A stretch of DNA of 64,000 nt from Geodermatophilus saharensis (GCF_900188205.1 NZ_FZOH01000005.1:276456-340455); one strand, 5' to 3'. Shown: positions 7,863-20,150, counted from the first letter of the stretch. Notes: a model not told the origin generated them from the letters alone. Numbers and translations are program-made.

Positions 7863-8519
7863 TCAGGTGTCGACGCGGCCCGTCTCGTAGGCCCACATGA
7901 CGATCTCCACGCGGTTGCGCGCACCGAGCTTGCGCATGAGAGCGGCGATGTGCGTCTTGACGGTGCTGAGGCTGATGGACAGCTCGTCGCCGATCTCGCC
8001 GTTGGTCCGCCCGCGAGCGGCAGCGAGCAAGACCTGTTCCTCCCGAGCGGTGAGCGCCTCGACGGGCTCGGGTGGCATCGACCGCGAGCGCCTGCTGGCG
8101 AAGGAGGACAGGAGCCGAGCCGTGATGCTCGGTGCGATCAGGGCGTCGCCACGGGCAGCGGCATGGACGGCCTGGGTGAGCATCTCCGTACCGGCGTCCT
8201 TGAGCAGGAAGCCGCGGGCGCCTGCCTTCAGCGCGCCGTAGACGTAATCGTCGAGGTCGAACGTGGTGATGACGACGACGGCCAGAGGATCGGCGACGTC
8301 GGGTCCGGCGAGCTGCCGAGTGGCCTCGATCCCGTCGACCTCGGGCATCCGGATGTCCAGCAGGCACACGTCGGGGCGTAGCGAACGAGCCATGGCGATG
8401 GCCCGCCGGCCGTCGGCGGCTTCGCCGACGACGGCGATGCCCGGTTGGGCGTCGAGGATCATGCAGAGCCCCGCCCTGACGATGTCCTGATCGTCAGCGA
8501 CGAGTACGCGGATCGTCAT
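7863..8519 (-). CDS. NarL/LuxR-type response regulator
   Basis: A 218-aa protein: an N-terminal receiver domain (acidic pair at D9-D10, phosphoacceptor D55 in LLDIRMPE, Thr of VVVITTFD, Lys of GFLLKDA), then a LuxR-type helix-turn-helix around residues 150-205 (LTAREEQVLLAAARGRTNGE, STVKTHIAALMRKL). It works with the overlapping histidine kinase gene upstream (ATGA overlap at 8516-8519). The target genes are not evident; the divergent DUF6326 gene is the nearest candidate. Confidence 0.92.
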   Translation of the reverse strand: MTIRVLVADDQDIVRAGLCMILDAQPGIAVVGEAADGRRAIAMARSLRPDVCLLDIRMPEVDGIEATRQLAGPDVADPLAVVVITTFDLDDYVYGALKAGARGFLLKDAGTEMLTQAVHAAARGDALIAPSITARLLSSFASRRSRSMPPEPVEALTAREEQVLLAAARGRTNGEIGDELSISLSTVKTHIAALMRKLGARNRVEIVMWAYETGRVDT

Positions 8520-9649
8520 GACGGGCGCACCGTCCGAGGAAGCGAGGCGTCGACGCTCCAGCCGCCGCCTGGGTCAGGTCCGGCCCGCAGGGTGCCCCCG
8601 AGCAAGCTCGCCCGCTCGGCCATGCCGCGCAGCCCGTACCCATCGTGCGAGGGGCTGGTCGTACCCGCCCCGCCGTCGTCGTGCACCCGCAGGTGCACCC
8701 GGCTGCGGCGGGTGGTGACGTCCACGCTGACGTGGGTGGCGCCCGAGGCGTGGCGGGTCGCATTGGTGACCGCTTCGGCGGCGATCAGGTAGAGAGCGGT
8801 GCTGACTGCTGGGTCGATGGCCTCGATGTCACCGGCGACCTGCACGCGGACGCCGGGCACCTCGCCGCCGGGGCGAGCGAGTTGTTCGACGTCCACCACC
8901 CCTCGCCGGGGGGCGAGATCGACGTCCGTTCCGTCACGCAGCACACCCACGAGGGCTCGCATCTCCGTGAGCGTCCGGGACGCCTCTTCTTCGATGGTGA
9001 TCAGGGTGGCCAGCGCGCGCTCCGGATCTGCGGCCGACAGCGCGCGACCTGCCTGCGCCTGGACGGCGATGGCCGAGACGCGGTGGCCGACCGTGTCGTG
9101 CAGCTCGCGGGCGAGCTCGTTGCGCTGGCGCAGCCGCACCTGCTCGATCTCGCGGTCGTGGCTCCTGCTGCGGTAGCGCACTGCCGCGCCGAGCGCGGCC
9201 GAGAACAGGAAGAAGCCGTAGCCAGCGACCATCTCCGCGGGTGAGGCCGGGTTCGCGACGAGGGTGACGGGAAGCCAGACGAGGATGATGCCGAGCCCGA
9301 GGACGGCCTCGCGACCTGCCCCCCAGCGCAGCAGGGCGTAGGGCAGCACGAGCAGCGCTGCGATGCTCTGCAGGCCGGTGGCATCGATGGCCACGATCCT
9401 CGCGGTGTCGAAGGCGAGGACGGCTCCGAAGGCCACGGCGACCGCGGCCAGCGGCCGCGTGCGCCGCCACAGCAGGCACGCCGCGACGACGACGCTGACA
9501 CCGACCACCACAGGCGCCCAGGCCCTGTCGTCGCGCAGCAGCATCTCGATGAGCGAGATCGCGACGAGACCCGAGAAGAGCGCCCAGTCCCGCCAGACCC
9601 GCACCGGCGGGCGCGGCGGGCGAGACTCAGCCCAGACCCCAGCAAGCAT
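8516..9649 (-). CDS. Two-component sensor histidine kinase (HisKA_3/NarX type)
   Basis: A 377-aa membrane kinase. Residues 20-160 hold five to six hydrophobic segments without a large extracytoplasmic loop, so it is probably an intramembrane-sensing kinase. The dimerization/phosphoacceptor motif is LARELHDTVGHR with His184, the N box is EAVTNATRH around residues 292-300, and the G box is DGYGLRGMAERASLLGG. It is cotranscribed with the response regulator (4-nt overlap) and is divergent from the DUF6326 gene. Confidence 0.92.
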   Translation of the reverse strand: MLAGVWAESRPPRPPVRVWRDWALFSGLVAISLIEMLLRDDRAWAPVVVGVSVVVAACLLWRRTRPLAAVAVAFGAVLAFDTARIVAIDATGLQSIAALLVLPYALLRWGAGREAVLGLGIILVWLPVTLVANPASPAEMVAGYGFFLFSAALGAAVRYRSRSHDREIEQVRLRQRNELARELHDTVGHRVSAIAVQAQAGRALSAADPERALATLITIEEEASRTLTEMRALVGVLRDGTDVDLAPRRGVVDVEQLARPGGEVPGVRVQVAGDIEAIDPAVSTALYLIAAEAVTNATRHASGATHVSVDVTTRRSRVHLRVHDDGGAGTTSPSHDGYGLRGMAERASLLGGTLRAGPDPGGGWSVDASLPRTVRPS

Positions 9650-9838
9650 GTGCTCCCCCTCCCGGCCAACGTAGAGGGGCCGCCGCTCGGGTGGATCAGC
9701 CGAAAGTACTGCGGATGTCCCGTCCCCGCGGCCAGGACGGCTGGAGCCCGCAGGCGGATGTGGTGCCCGTCATCGCTGGTCATGGTGGAGACATCGACTG
9801 AGCCGAGCAGGCCAGCCCGCCAGCACACAGGAGAAGTG

Positions 9839-10318
9839 ATGACCAGAAGCAGTACGACCGCCGGCGCACTCCAGGAAGCGCAGCTCCCGGTTCGAGCGAA
9901 GCTCGCAGCGGCCTGGGCCAGCTTCGTGTTCCTCTACATCTACGTCGACTACCTCCACCTGTACAAGCCCGGGAGCCTCGACGAGATCCTGGTCGGCGTC
10001 GTCCACGAGTTCGACACCGGCCCGACCTTCGTCGCCCTCGCGCTCACGCTCGTGGCCGTCCCGATCCTCATGATCCTGCTCTCGACGGCACTGCCCGCCC
10101 GTGTCAACCGCGCCACCAACCTCGTCGTGGCGGCGCTCTACATCCCGGTCTCGGTGTACAACGTGGCCGGCGAGGAGTCCTGGAGCTACTCCTACTTCTA
10201 CGGCTTCTCCATCGGACTCGAGGTGCTCCTCCTGGCCTTCATCCTGCGAGCCGCATGGACGTGGCCCCGGGCTGCCCGAGCAACCGTGGAGGGCGCCCGC
10301 GTGCGAGCCCACGCGTGA
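9839..10318 (+). CDS. DUF6326-like small integral membrane protein
   Basis: A 159-aa protein with four predicted membrane helices: AAWASFVFLYIYVDYLHLY, FVALALTLVAVPILMILLS, TNLVVAALYIPVSVYNVA and YFYGFSIGLEVLLLAFILR. It resembles the DUF6326 family, which has no known activity. The start ATG at 9839 has AGGAG six nt upstream; the upstream in-frame extension is not protein-like. It is divergently placed from the histidine kinase, so the 190-bp gap probably holds both promoters. Confidence 0.75.
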   Translation: MTRSSTTAGALQEAQLPVRAKLAAAWASFVFLYIYVDYLHLYKPGSLDEILVGVVHEFDTGPTFVALALTLVAVPILMILLSTALPARVNRATNLVVAALYIPVSVYNVAGEESWSYSYFYGFSIGLEVLLLAFILRAAWTWPRAARATVEGARVRAHA

Positions 10319-10639
10319 ACCCGGGCCATCCCGCCGTGGCCCGACGCTGCCTGCTGGTCGCCCGATCCGGTGGCGGCGGTGCACGTCATCCGCGGGCAGG
10401 GGCTCCGACGTAGGACGAGGGTGCCTCGCGGTGTGCAGACGTGGAGCGAGCCGTGTGCGAGGCAGGCGCAGGGACTCGGGAAGCGGGCAGTCCACCCACT
10501 GGCTTGCTTCTCGCCAGGATCGCACCAGCCCCCTCGTCGAGGGCCCCGCCCGGACTCCGGTCCGCGCGGGGCCCTCGCGCGTCGGCGGTCGACAGGCCAG
10601 AGTGACCGAGGTCACCGCCTGCCGAGACGAGGAGCTGCC
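10319..10639. other. 321-bp intergenic region between the DUF6326 and MetX-like genes
   Basis: No convincing gene is seen on either strand. The second half holds a strong hairpin (10538-10577). The last 60 bp lead into the MetX-like gene and include AGAGTGACCGAGGTCACC, a GTGACC/GGTCAC inverted repeat that could be an operator. Confidence 0.5.
10538..10577. terminator. Strong hairpin terminator
   Basis: CGAGGGCCCCGC pairs with GCGGGGCCCTCG (12 bp), and an inner CGGAC/GTCCG helix extends the stem. The downstream side GGGGCCCTCGCGCGTC also closes the hairpin after yceI at 29425-29462, so the two are likely related elements. Confidence 0.7.
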
Positions 10640-11707
10640 GTGATCGAGAACCCCTTCTACACACCCGAGGTGCAGGGCGCCTACCACCTGCACTCGCTGG
10701 GCGGCTTCGACCTCGAGGAGGGCGGCCACATCCCCGACCTGCAGATGGCCTACGCCACGTACGGGGAACTCAACGAGGCCAAGGACAACGCGGTCCTCAT
10801 CCCCACCTGGTTCAGCGGCACCCACGCCACCTGGGAGCAGGTCTACATCGGCCCGGGCCGCGCGCTGGACCCCTCCCGCTGGTTCATCGTGGTCGTCAAC
10901 CAGATCGGCAACGGGCTGTGCACCTCCCCGCACAACGCCGACGGCGACATCGCGATGTCGGGGTTCCCGCACGTCCGCATCGGCGACGACGTCCGCGCGC
11001 AGCAGCAGCTGGCCGCGGAGCTGTTCGGCATCGAGCGGTGGGCGCTGGTCGTGGGCGGTTCCATGGGCGCCCAGCAGACCTACGAGTGGGCGGTGCGGTT
11101 CCCCGAGCGGGTGCTGCGCGCCGCGCCCATCGCCGGCACCGCGCAGAACACCCCGCACGACTTCCTGTTCACCCAGACGCTGATGGACGCCATCACCTCC
11201 GACCCCGGCTGGAACGGCGGTGAGTACCGCTCGCACACCGAGGTCGCCGACGGGCTGCGCCGGCACGCCGACATCTGGGCGGTGCTGGGGCTGTCGACCG
11301 AGTTCTGGAAGACCGAGTTCTGGCGGACCATCGAGCTGCCCGACGTCACGTGGTCGACGTTCGAGGAGTTCCAGGAGCGGTTCGTGCGGGCGGTCTTCCT
11401 CGCGATGGACCCCAACGCCCTGCTGAGCATGGCGTGGAAGTGGCAGCGCGGCGACGTCGCCCGGCACACCGGCGGCGACCTCGCCGCGGCGCTGGGCCGG
11501 ATCACCGCGAAGACCTTCGTCATGCCGATCGACGAGGACATGTTCTTCCCGCCGCGCGACTGCGCCGCCGAGCAGGCCCTGGTCCCCGGCAGCGAGCTGC
11601 GGGTGCTGCCCAGCATCGCCGGCCACTTCGGGCTCTTCGGCTTCGAGAAGACCTACCTCGACGAGGTCGACCGCAACCTCGGCGAGCTCCTCGAGACCCC
11701 GGTCTGA
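10640..11707 (+). CDS. Alpha/beta hydrolase, homoserine O-acetyltransferase (MetX)-like
   Basis: A 355-aa cytosolic alpha/beta-hydrolase. The nucleophile elbow is VVGGSMGAQQTYEWA, preceded by VVVNQIGNGLCTSP and ended by an IAGHFGLFGFE segment with the likely catalytic His. Overall it follows MetX-like acyltransferases, but the NAT-family active-site surroundings are altered (GGSMGAQQ instead of GGSMGGMQ), so true homoserine acetylation is doubtful. The GTG start has GAGGAG six nt upstream. A terminator separates it from the convergent M15 peptidase gene. Confidence 0.8.
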   Translation: MIENPFYTPEVQGAYHLHSLGGFDLEEGGHIPDLQMAYATYGELNEAKDNAVLIPTWFSGTHATWEQVYIGPGRALDPSRWFIVVVNQIGNGLCTSPHNADGDIAMSGFPHVRIGDDVRAQQQLAAELFGIERWALVVGGSMGAQQTYEWAVRFPERVLRAAPIAGTAQNTPHDFLFTQTLMDAITSDPGWNGGEYRSHTEVADGLRRHADIWAVLGLSTEFWKTEFWRTIELPDVTWSTFEEFQERFVRAVFLAMDPNALLSMAWKWQRGDVARHTGGDLAAALGRITAKTFVMPIDEDMFFPPRDCAAEQALVPGSELRVLPSIAGHFGLFGFEKTYLDEVDRNLGELLETPV

Positions 11708-11714
11708 CGAACGG

Positions 11715-11743
11715 GGGGCGGCTCCCGGGCCAGGAGCCGCCCC
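11715..11743. terminator. Bidirectional terminator between convergent genes
   Basis: GGGGCGGCTCC/GGAGCCGCCCC, an 11-bp perfect stem with a 7-nt loop, lies 7 nt after the hydrolase stop and 5 nt after the peptidase stop on the other strand. Confidence 0.75.
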
Positions 11744-11748
11744 GCCCG

Positions 11749-12885
11749 TCAGCCCCGCGACGGGGTCAGCCGCCGCGGCACGCAGGAGTTGGCCAGCTCG
11801 TCCCCGGTGAGCTGCGGATAGGTGGCGGCGCACCACGCCTCGACGTCGGCCCGGCCGCCGGCGCCGACGTCGACCACGGTCATCCAGAACGGGTCGCCGT
11901 CCACGGTGCGGGCGTTCCGGCCGAAGTCGGTGCCGTGCAGCGTGAGGACGGCGGCCGGGTCGCCCACCGTGGCCAGCGCGGCGCGGTTCTCGGCCAGGAT
12001 GTCGACGGCGCGGAAGGTGTGCGTGCCGTTCTGCGCGGTCTGCAGCGGGTCGACGATCCCGACGTCCTTGGACGCCAGCTGGGCCACCCACCGGCCGTCG
12101 GTCGTCAGCCGGGCGAGCGACTCCTCCCGCAGCCCGGCGAGTTCGGCCAGCGCCCGCTCCTCGGCGCTGGCCGCCGGGGTGTCGGGCTGCTCCTGCGGCT
12201 GGGCCGCCGAGCCGGGACCGGGCGCCGGCTGCTCCTGGCCCGGGCCGCACGCGGGCGTCCCGGCCGGGCCGGGGTCGGGCGTGCACGGCCCCTGGTCCAC
12301 CCGCGCCGTCGTCCCGGTCCACCAGGACGTCAGCCGCAGCGCGCCGGCCCACGACAGCGAGACGTGCACGTGGTCGGTGTGCGGGTTCGGCCCGGTGTAG
12401 GGCTGCCACCCGCCCCGGGAGGGCGACCAGATCTCCCGGTTCCAGATGACGTACATGACGCCGAGCCGGCGCGCGGCCCAGGCCCGCTCGCCGTCCGGGC
12501 CGGGTGCGGCCAGCCAGTCGAGGAAGGCCTGCGCCACCGCGGCCTCGGCCGGGGCGGTCGCGTCGAGCATCCAGTCGAGGGCGCGGCCCTCCTTGTGCTC
12601 GCTGGTCCCGCCGGCCGAGCAGTCGCGGGAGATGCCGACGCTGCCGGTGCCGTAGTGGTCGAGCAGCGCGTCGGCGAGGGCGCGGGTGCCGGGCTTGGCG
12701 GCGGGGTCGCAGACGGCCTGGGCGACGTAGGGAGCGGCCTCCTCGACGGGAGCCGGGGCCGGTGCCGGGGCGGCCGGACCGTCGAGGGCGGCCGAGGCTG
12801 GCGGAGGGAGCAGCAGCGTGGTGGCCAGGGCGGTGAGGGAGACGGCGAGGAGTGCGCGGCGGCGGGGGAGCAGGGTCGGACGCAC
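11749..12885 (-). CDS. Secreted M15-type (D-Ala-D-Ala carboxypeptidase-like) protein
   Basis: A 378-aa exported protein. A signal peptide is clear: basic PTLLPRRR, hydrophobic ALLAVSLTALATTLLL, then PPASA as a cleavage site. The catalytic region has SEHKEGRALDW (SxHxxGxAxD, with zinc-ligand His and Asp) and HTDHVHVS (HxDHVH), both M15/VanY-like signatures. The C-terminal third is a Pro/Gln/Ala-rich linker plus a domain of unknown type. The GTG at 12885 is chosen because GGAGG stands 7 nt upstream and the signal peptide begins there. It probably acts on peptidoglycan stem peptides. Confidence 0.8.
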   Translation of the reverse strand: MRPTLLPRRRALLAVSLTALATTLLLPPPASAALDGPAAPAPAPAPVEEAAPYVAQAVCDPAAKPGTRALADALLDHYGTGSVGISRDCSAGGTSEHKEGRALDWMLDATAPAEAAVAQAFLDWLAAPGPDGERAWAARRLGVMYVIWNREIWSPSRGGWQPYTGPNPHTDHVHVSLSWAGALRLTSWWTGTTARVDQGPCTPDPGPAGTPACGPGQEQPAPGPGSAAQPQEQPDTPAASAEERALAELAGLREESLARLTTDGRWVAQLASKDVGIVDPLQTAQNGTHTFRAVDILAENRAALATVGDPAAVLTLHGTDFGRNARTVDGDPFWMTVVDVGAGGRADVEAWCAATYPQLTGDELANSCVPRRLTPSRG

Positions 12886-13257
12886 GGCGTCCTCCACGGG
12901 TCGGAGCGGCCGGGGCGCCCATCCCACGGTGCCGGCGCTGCGGCGGTCCACCCTCTCCGCACCACCGGCGTTCCGGCACCGGCGTGTCCGGCGACCGGAC
13001 GGCGTGGCGGTGACCGACCGGGTCAGGTCGGCTGCACACCGTCCGACCGCCCGGCCTCAGGCCGGTCGTGCGGGTGCCGCGGGCCGGTCCTGGGAGCCGG
13101 CGGCGGTCATCGGTTCCCCTCTCCTCGGCTACCCGCGGGAGACCGCAGCACGCCGCGGTCCTCGTCGCACCCCCTCGGAGGGGTGAGGGCGCGCGCCCGG
13201 CTGCACCACCGGGCCGCCGGTGCCGATCTCCTGGTCACGGACGACAGGAGGATCCCC
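12886..13257. other. 372-bp intergenic region between divergent peptidase and small ORF
   Basis: No credible gene is seen. It holds a perfect short palindrome CCGGCCT-C-AGGCCGG (13051-13065) and a GC-rich CACCCC...GGGGTG hairpin near 13168. It should hold the promoters of the M15 peptidase (minus) and of the small ORF (plus). Confidence 0.5.
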
Positions 13258-13434
13258 GTGAACCCCATCGCGTGCCGCGCCGTGGCGCAGGCCGGTCTCG
13301 TCGCGGCCACCGCCTCCGCCGACGACGAGGGACCCTGGCCGCTGCTGCTGGTCGCCGGCTGGCACACCACCGCCGCCGACCTGGTGCTCGCCGACGCCCG
13401 GCTGGCCGCAGCGGTCGCCGCGCTGCCGGTCTGA
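13258..13434 (+). CDS. Small hypothetical protein (58 aa)
   Basis: An Ala-rich 58-residue frame beginning GTG, with a near-perfect AGGAGG 6 nt upstream, which is the main support. It has a central PWPLLLVAGWHTTAADLVLA hydrophobic stretch and no known domain. It converges on the potassium-channel gene. The function is unknown; it may be a small regulatory or membrane-associated peptide. Confidence 0.55.
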   Translation: MNPIACRAVAQAGLVAATASADDEGPWPLLLVAGWHTTAADLVLADARLAAAVAALPV

Positions 13435-13450
13435 CCGTGCCGGTGCCGAC

Positions 13451-14506
13451 CTAGGCGCGCGCGTAGAGGCCGGTGGGCCCGTGCGAGCGGACGACGACCA
13501 GCACGTCCTCGCTCTGCAGCGTGCCGATCAGGGGGTCGTCGAAGCGCAGCGTGCGCCCGCCGCGGGTCACCGACAGCACGATGTCGCGCAGGTCGCGCGG
13601 GCCCAGGCCCACCTCCCCGGCGGTCACCTCGCGCTGTGACAGGTCCAGCCCCTGCCCGCCGGTGAGCAGGTCCTCCACCACCGAGACCACCCGCGGGCTG
13701 TCGGTGGACAGGCCCAGCAGCCGGCCCGACGTGGCCGACGTGGTGATGACGGTGTCGGCGCCGGACTGCCGCAGCAGCTGCGCGTTCTCCTCCTCGCGCA
13801 CGCTGGTGGTGATCGGCACGCTGTGGTTGAGCTGGCGCACGGTGAGCGTGATGAGCACCGAGGCGTCGTCGCGGTTGGCCGCCACGATGACCGCCCGCGC
13901 GCGCTCGACGTGGGCCCGGCGCAGCACGTCGGTGCGCCCGGCGTCGCCGACGATCCCGGTCAGGCCGATGGAGTTGGCCTCGTCGATGGCGCGCTGGTCG
14001 GCGTCGACGATGACGATGCTCTCCAGCGGCGTACCGGTGGCCCGCAGCGACCGCACGGCGCTGCGCCCCTTGGTGCCGTAGCCGCACACGATGACGTGCT
14101 GGCGCACGCGGGACCTCCAACGACGGATCCGGAACTCCTCGCGCGAGCGCGCGGTGAGCGCCTCCAGAGTGGTCCCGATGAGCACGATCAGGAACATGAC
14201 GCGCAGCGGCGTGATGAACAGGATGTTCACCAGCCGGGCGCCCTCGGTGATGGGCGTGATGTCGCCGTAGCCGGTCGTCGACAGCGTGACCGTGGAGTAG
14301 TAGACGGCGTCGAGCAGCGTGATGCCGACCTCGTCGCCGTCCCGGTAGGACTCCCGGTCCAGCCAGACGATGAACACCGTCAGCGCGAGGAAGAACGCCG
14401 CCAGCACCACCCGCTGCCAGACCTGGCGGACCGGCGACTGCTCCTGGTGGGCGATCTGGACCCCGGTGTGCGGGTCCTCCGTCGGCGCGCCGCTTCCGCC
14501 CATCAC
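13451..14506 (-). CDS. Potassium channel protein with RCK/TrkA-N NAD-binding domain
   Basis: A 351-aa protein: two membrane helices around a pore loop with the K+ selectivity filter TTGYGD (residues 77-82), then a cytosolic RCK domain with the nucleotide motif GYGTKG (142-147) and DADQRAIDEA after strand 2, then a TrkA-C-like tail. This is the MthK/Kch-type layout, so ligand-gated K+ conductance in the plasma membrane is likely. Two ATGs one codon apart can start it; the first is used. Its downstream neighbour on the other strand is the 58-aa ORF. Confidence 0.92.
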   Translation of the reverse strand: MMGGSGAPTEDPHTGVQIAHQEQSPVRQVWQRVVLAAFFLALTVFIVWLDRESYRDGDEVGITLLDAVYYSTVTLSTTGYGDITPITEGARLVNILFITPLRVMFLIVLIGTTLEALTARSREEFRIRRWRSRVRQHVIVCGYGTKGRSAVRSLRATGTPLESIVIVDADQRAIDEANSIGLTGIVGDAGRTDVLRRAHVERARAVIVAANRDDASVLITLTVRQLNHSVPITTSVREEENAQLLRQSGADTVITTSATSGRLLGLSTDSPRVVSVVEDLLTGGQGLDLSQREVTAGEVGLGPRDLRDIVLSVTRGGRTLRFDDPLIGTLQSEDVLVVVRSHGPTGLYARA

Positions 14507-14570
14507 AGCGCGGACGATAGCGACCGGACGGCGGTGACACCGGGAGCCGGGGCCACCGCCACCCGATCGG

Positions 14571-16316
<1,746 letters not shown>

Positions 16317-16439
16317 GCGGGTCCTCTCGGTCCGGTACGGGGTGGCGACAGCGTGGCCCAGGTCACAAGAGGCTGTCGAGGTGCGACCGGCCCCGTCGTG
16401 GCCCGCCGCCGCTGTGCACCGCGCACACCGGCGACAGGG

Positions 16440-16533
16440 GTGTGCCGGGTCTGGGGTGTGCACTTCCGTGGAAGTGCACGGGCAAGGGTGTGCCGGTCTG
16501 GGGTGTGCACTTCCGCGGAAGTGCACGGGCAGG
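16440..16533. repeat. Tandem 47-bp direct repeat, two units, each holding a 22-bp palindrome
   Basis: The unit runs from GTGTGCCGG through TCTGGGGTGTGCACTTCC to GAAGTGCACGGGCA and occurs twice in direct order with a few differences. The palindromes are at 16458-16479 (one central mismatch) and 16505-16526 (perfect; half-site GTGCACTTCCG). The second ends 8 nt after the stop of the minus-strand ligase at 16535. Confidence 0.85.
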
Positions 16534-16534
16534 G

Positions 16535-18106
<1,572 letters not shown>

Positions 18107-18161
18107 GGGTCCTCCTCGGTCGGGGTGTGACCTGCGCCATGCTGTCGGCGGCCCCGGGGGC

Positions 18162-18179
18162 GGTCAACCCTGACGGTCA
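18162..18179 (-). promoter_or_regulatory. Candidate TetR operator upstream of the FadD-like gene
   Basis: Read on the minus strand it is TGACCGTCAGGGTTGACC, overlapping the stop of the TetR gene. A 14/18 match, TGACCGTCGCCGGTGACC, lies in the TetR/acyl-CoA dehydrogenase divergent promoter at 18866-18883. Confidence 0.45.
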
Positions 18180-18821
18180 GCCCTCCGAGGAGGCGAAGAG
18201 CAGCCGCGCGGCGAGCCGCTTCCACAGCGCCAGGTGCGGGTCGGTCGCGGCGGGGCGGTCGGCGAAGGCGTACACGCAGGCCACCCCCCGCATGCTGGTG
18301 AACAGCAGCTCGCACAGCTCGGCGTAGAGCGGCGCGGCGGCGATCTCCGGACCCCAGATGCCGTCGGCCACCCGCCGGATCGCCGCGCGCAGCCGCCGCT
18401 CCTCCACCTGCAGGGCGGTGCGCAGCCCGGGGTCGGTGCGCGCCGCGGTCCACAGCTCCATGGCCGCCCAGAACGGCGGCTCGTGGAAGGTCGCCCACAT
18501 CAGGTCGATGGCGCGGTCGACCCGCTCGGGGCCGGGCGGCTGGTCGGCCATGACCGCGGCGGCCCGCTCCTCGACCTCGGCCAGCAGGGTGGTCGACAGG
18601 TGCCCGGCGGCGGCCACCAGCAGCTCGGCGCGGGAGGGGAAGTGGTGCAGCAGCCGGCCGCGCGACACGCCGGCGCGGGCCTGCACGGCGAGGGTGGAGG
18701 CCCCCGCGTAGCCGTCCTCGACCAGGCAGGCGACGGCGGCGTCGAGGATGAGCGCCCGGCTGCCCTCCGACCGGGCCGAGCGCGCCGGGGGTCGGCCGGG
18801 CGGGGCGGGGGCAGCGGTCAC
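18177..18821 (-). CDS. TetR-family transcriptional regulator
   Basis: A 214-aa regulator. The N-terminal helix-turn-helix is DAAVACLVEDGYAGASTLAV then QARAGVSRGRLLHHFPSRAE, with the family-typical LLHHFPSRAELL ending. The C-terminal ligand domain is rich in Ala/Leu with a bulky aromatic cluster (DLMWATFHEPPFWAAMELW). It sits between the FadD-like gene (same strand) and the divergent acyl-CoA dehydrogenases, so it most likely represses this fatty-acyl catabolic set in response to an acyl-CoA. The ligand is unknown. Confidence 0.9.
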   Translation of the reverse strand: MTAAPAPPGRPPARSARSEGSRALILDAAVACLVEDGYAGASTLAVQARAGVSRGRLLHHFPSRAELLVAAAGHLSTTLLAEVEERAAAVMADQPPGPERVDRAIDLMWATFHEPPFWAAMELWTAARTDPGLRTALQVEERRLRAAIRRVADGIWGPEIAAAPLYAELCELLFTSMRGVACVYAFADRPAATDPHLALWKRLAARLLFASSEG

Positions 18822-18865
18822 GCGGCGCAGGGTAGGCGCCGGGCGCCGCGCCGAACAGTCACCGT

Positions 18866-18883
18866 TGACCGTCGCCGGTGACC
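18866..18883 (+). promoter_or_regulatory. Candidate TetR operator in the divergent promoter
   Basis: TGACCGTCGCCGGTGACC matches the site at 18162-18179. It is nested in GTCACCG...CGGTGAC arms (18858-18882) and next to a GTGAC-CGGT-GTCAC palindrome, so a TetR dimer site is plausible. Confidence 0.45.
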
Positions 18884-18929
18884 GGTGTCACGCTGCGGCG
18901 CGACCGGCCCGACGAGCAGGGGGTAGCGC

Positions 18930-20150
18930 GTGGACTTCGACGACACACCCGAGGAGGCGTCCTACCGGGCGCACGTCCGGTCGGTGCTGACCGACCGCGC
19001 CGCCGACCTGCTGCACGTGGCCCCCGGTGAGCCGGTGGACGCGCGGTCGCGGGAGGCCGAGCTGCGCGCGACCCAGCGGGTGCTGGCCGAGGCCGGGCTG
19101 GTCGGCGTCACCTGGCCGCGCGAGTACGGCGGGCAGGGCGGCACGCTGGTGCAGCAGGCGATCGTGGCGCAGGAGCTCGCGCGGGCCCGGGTGCCCACGC
19201 TGATCAACCACATCGGCATCGGCATGTGCGGGCCCACCGTCATCGCCCACGGGGGCGACGACCAGCGCTCCCGCTACCTGGCCCGGCTGCTGCGCGCCGA
19301 CGACGTCTGGTGCCAGCTGTTCAGCGAGCCGGCGTCGGGCTCGGACCTCGCCGCGCTGCGCACGTCGGCGGTGCGCGACGGCGAGGACTGGGTGGTCAAC
19401 GGGCAGAAGGTGTGGACGACGCTGGCGCACGTCAGCGACTTCGGCATCCTGCTCACCCGCACCGACCCGGGGAAGCCCAAGCACGCCGGGCTGACGATGT
19501 TCGTCGTCGACATGCACGCCCCCGGCGTCACCGTGCGGCCGCTGCGGCAGATGAGCGGCGGGTCGGACTTCAACGAGGTGTTCTTCGACGACGTCCGCAT
19601 CCCCGACGCCGAGCGGCTCGGCGAGCCCGGCGAGGGCTGGCGGGTCGCGCTGACCACGCTGATGAACGAGCGGGTCGCCATCGGCGGCGCCGGCGGCGAC
19701 ATCGGGCAGTCGGCCGAGGCGCTGGCCGCGCACGCCCGCGAGCGGCTGCCCGGCCTCGACCCGGAGCCGCAGGTGCTGGCCCGGCAGGCGGTCGGCCGGG
19801 CGCTGGTCGCCTCGCTGGCCACCCGCTACACCGGCTACCGGCGGTTCACCACGCTCTCGCAGGGCGGCGTGCCCGGGCCCGAGGCCAGCGCCGGCAAGCT
19901 CGGCGGCACCGCGGCGGCCCGGCTGGTGGCCGACGCCGGCGTCCGGCTGCTCGGCGACGACGCCGTCCTCGGCGCCACCGCCGACGGCGACGACACCTGG
20001 CAGCGCGCGCAGGCCTACGTCCCCGGCATCGCCATCGCCGGCGGCACCGACCAGGTGCTGCGCAACATCCTCGGCGAGCGGGTGCTGGGCCTGCCGCCGG
20101 AACCGCGCACCGACAAGACCGCACCCTTCTCCTCCGGAGGACGACGGTGA
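18930..20150 (+). CDS. Acyl-CoA dehydrogenase, large subunit-like
   Basis: A 406-aa FAD enzyme. N-terminal helices begin DFDDTPEEASYRAHVRSVL. The middle beta domain has WCQLFSEPASGSDLAALRTS and VNGQKVWTTLAHVSDFGILL. The C-terminal region has AGGTDQVLRNILGERVLGLP. It belongs to the split type in which two unequal acyl-CoA dehydrogenase genes sit side by side and form heteromers (as in actinobacterial steroid side-chain oxidation). The GTG start follows AGCAGGGGGT. It overlaps the next gene by 4 nt. Confidence 0.9.
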   Translation: MDFDDTPEEASYRAHVRSVLTDRAADLLHVAPGEPVDARSREAELRATQRVLAEAGLVGVTWPREYGGQGGTLVQQAIVAQELARARVPTLINHIGIGMCGPTVIAHGGDDQRSRYLARLLRADDVWCQLFSEPASGSDLAALRTSAVRDGEDWVVNGQKVWTTLAHVSDFGILLTRTDPGKPKHAGLTMFVVDMHAPGVTVRPLRQMSGGSDFNEVFFDDVRIPDAERLGEPGEGWRVALTTLMNERVAIGGAGGDIGQSAEALAAHARERLPGLDPEPQVLARQAVGRALVASLATRYTGYRRFTTLSQGGVPGPEASAGKLGGTAAARLVADAGVRLLGDDAVLGATADGDDTWQRAQAYVPGIAIAGGTDQVLRNILGERVLGLPPEPRTDKTAPFSSGGRR

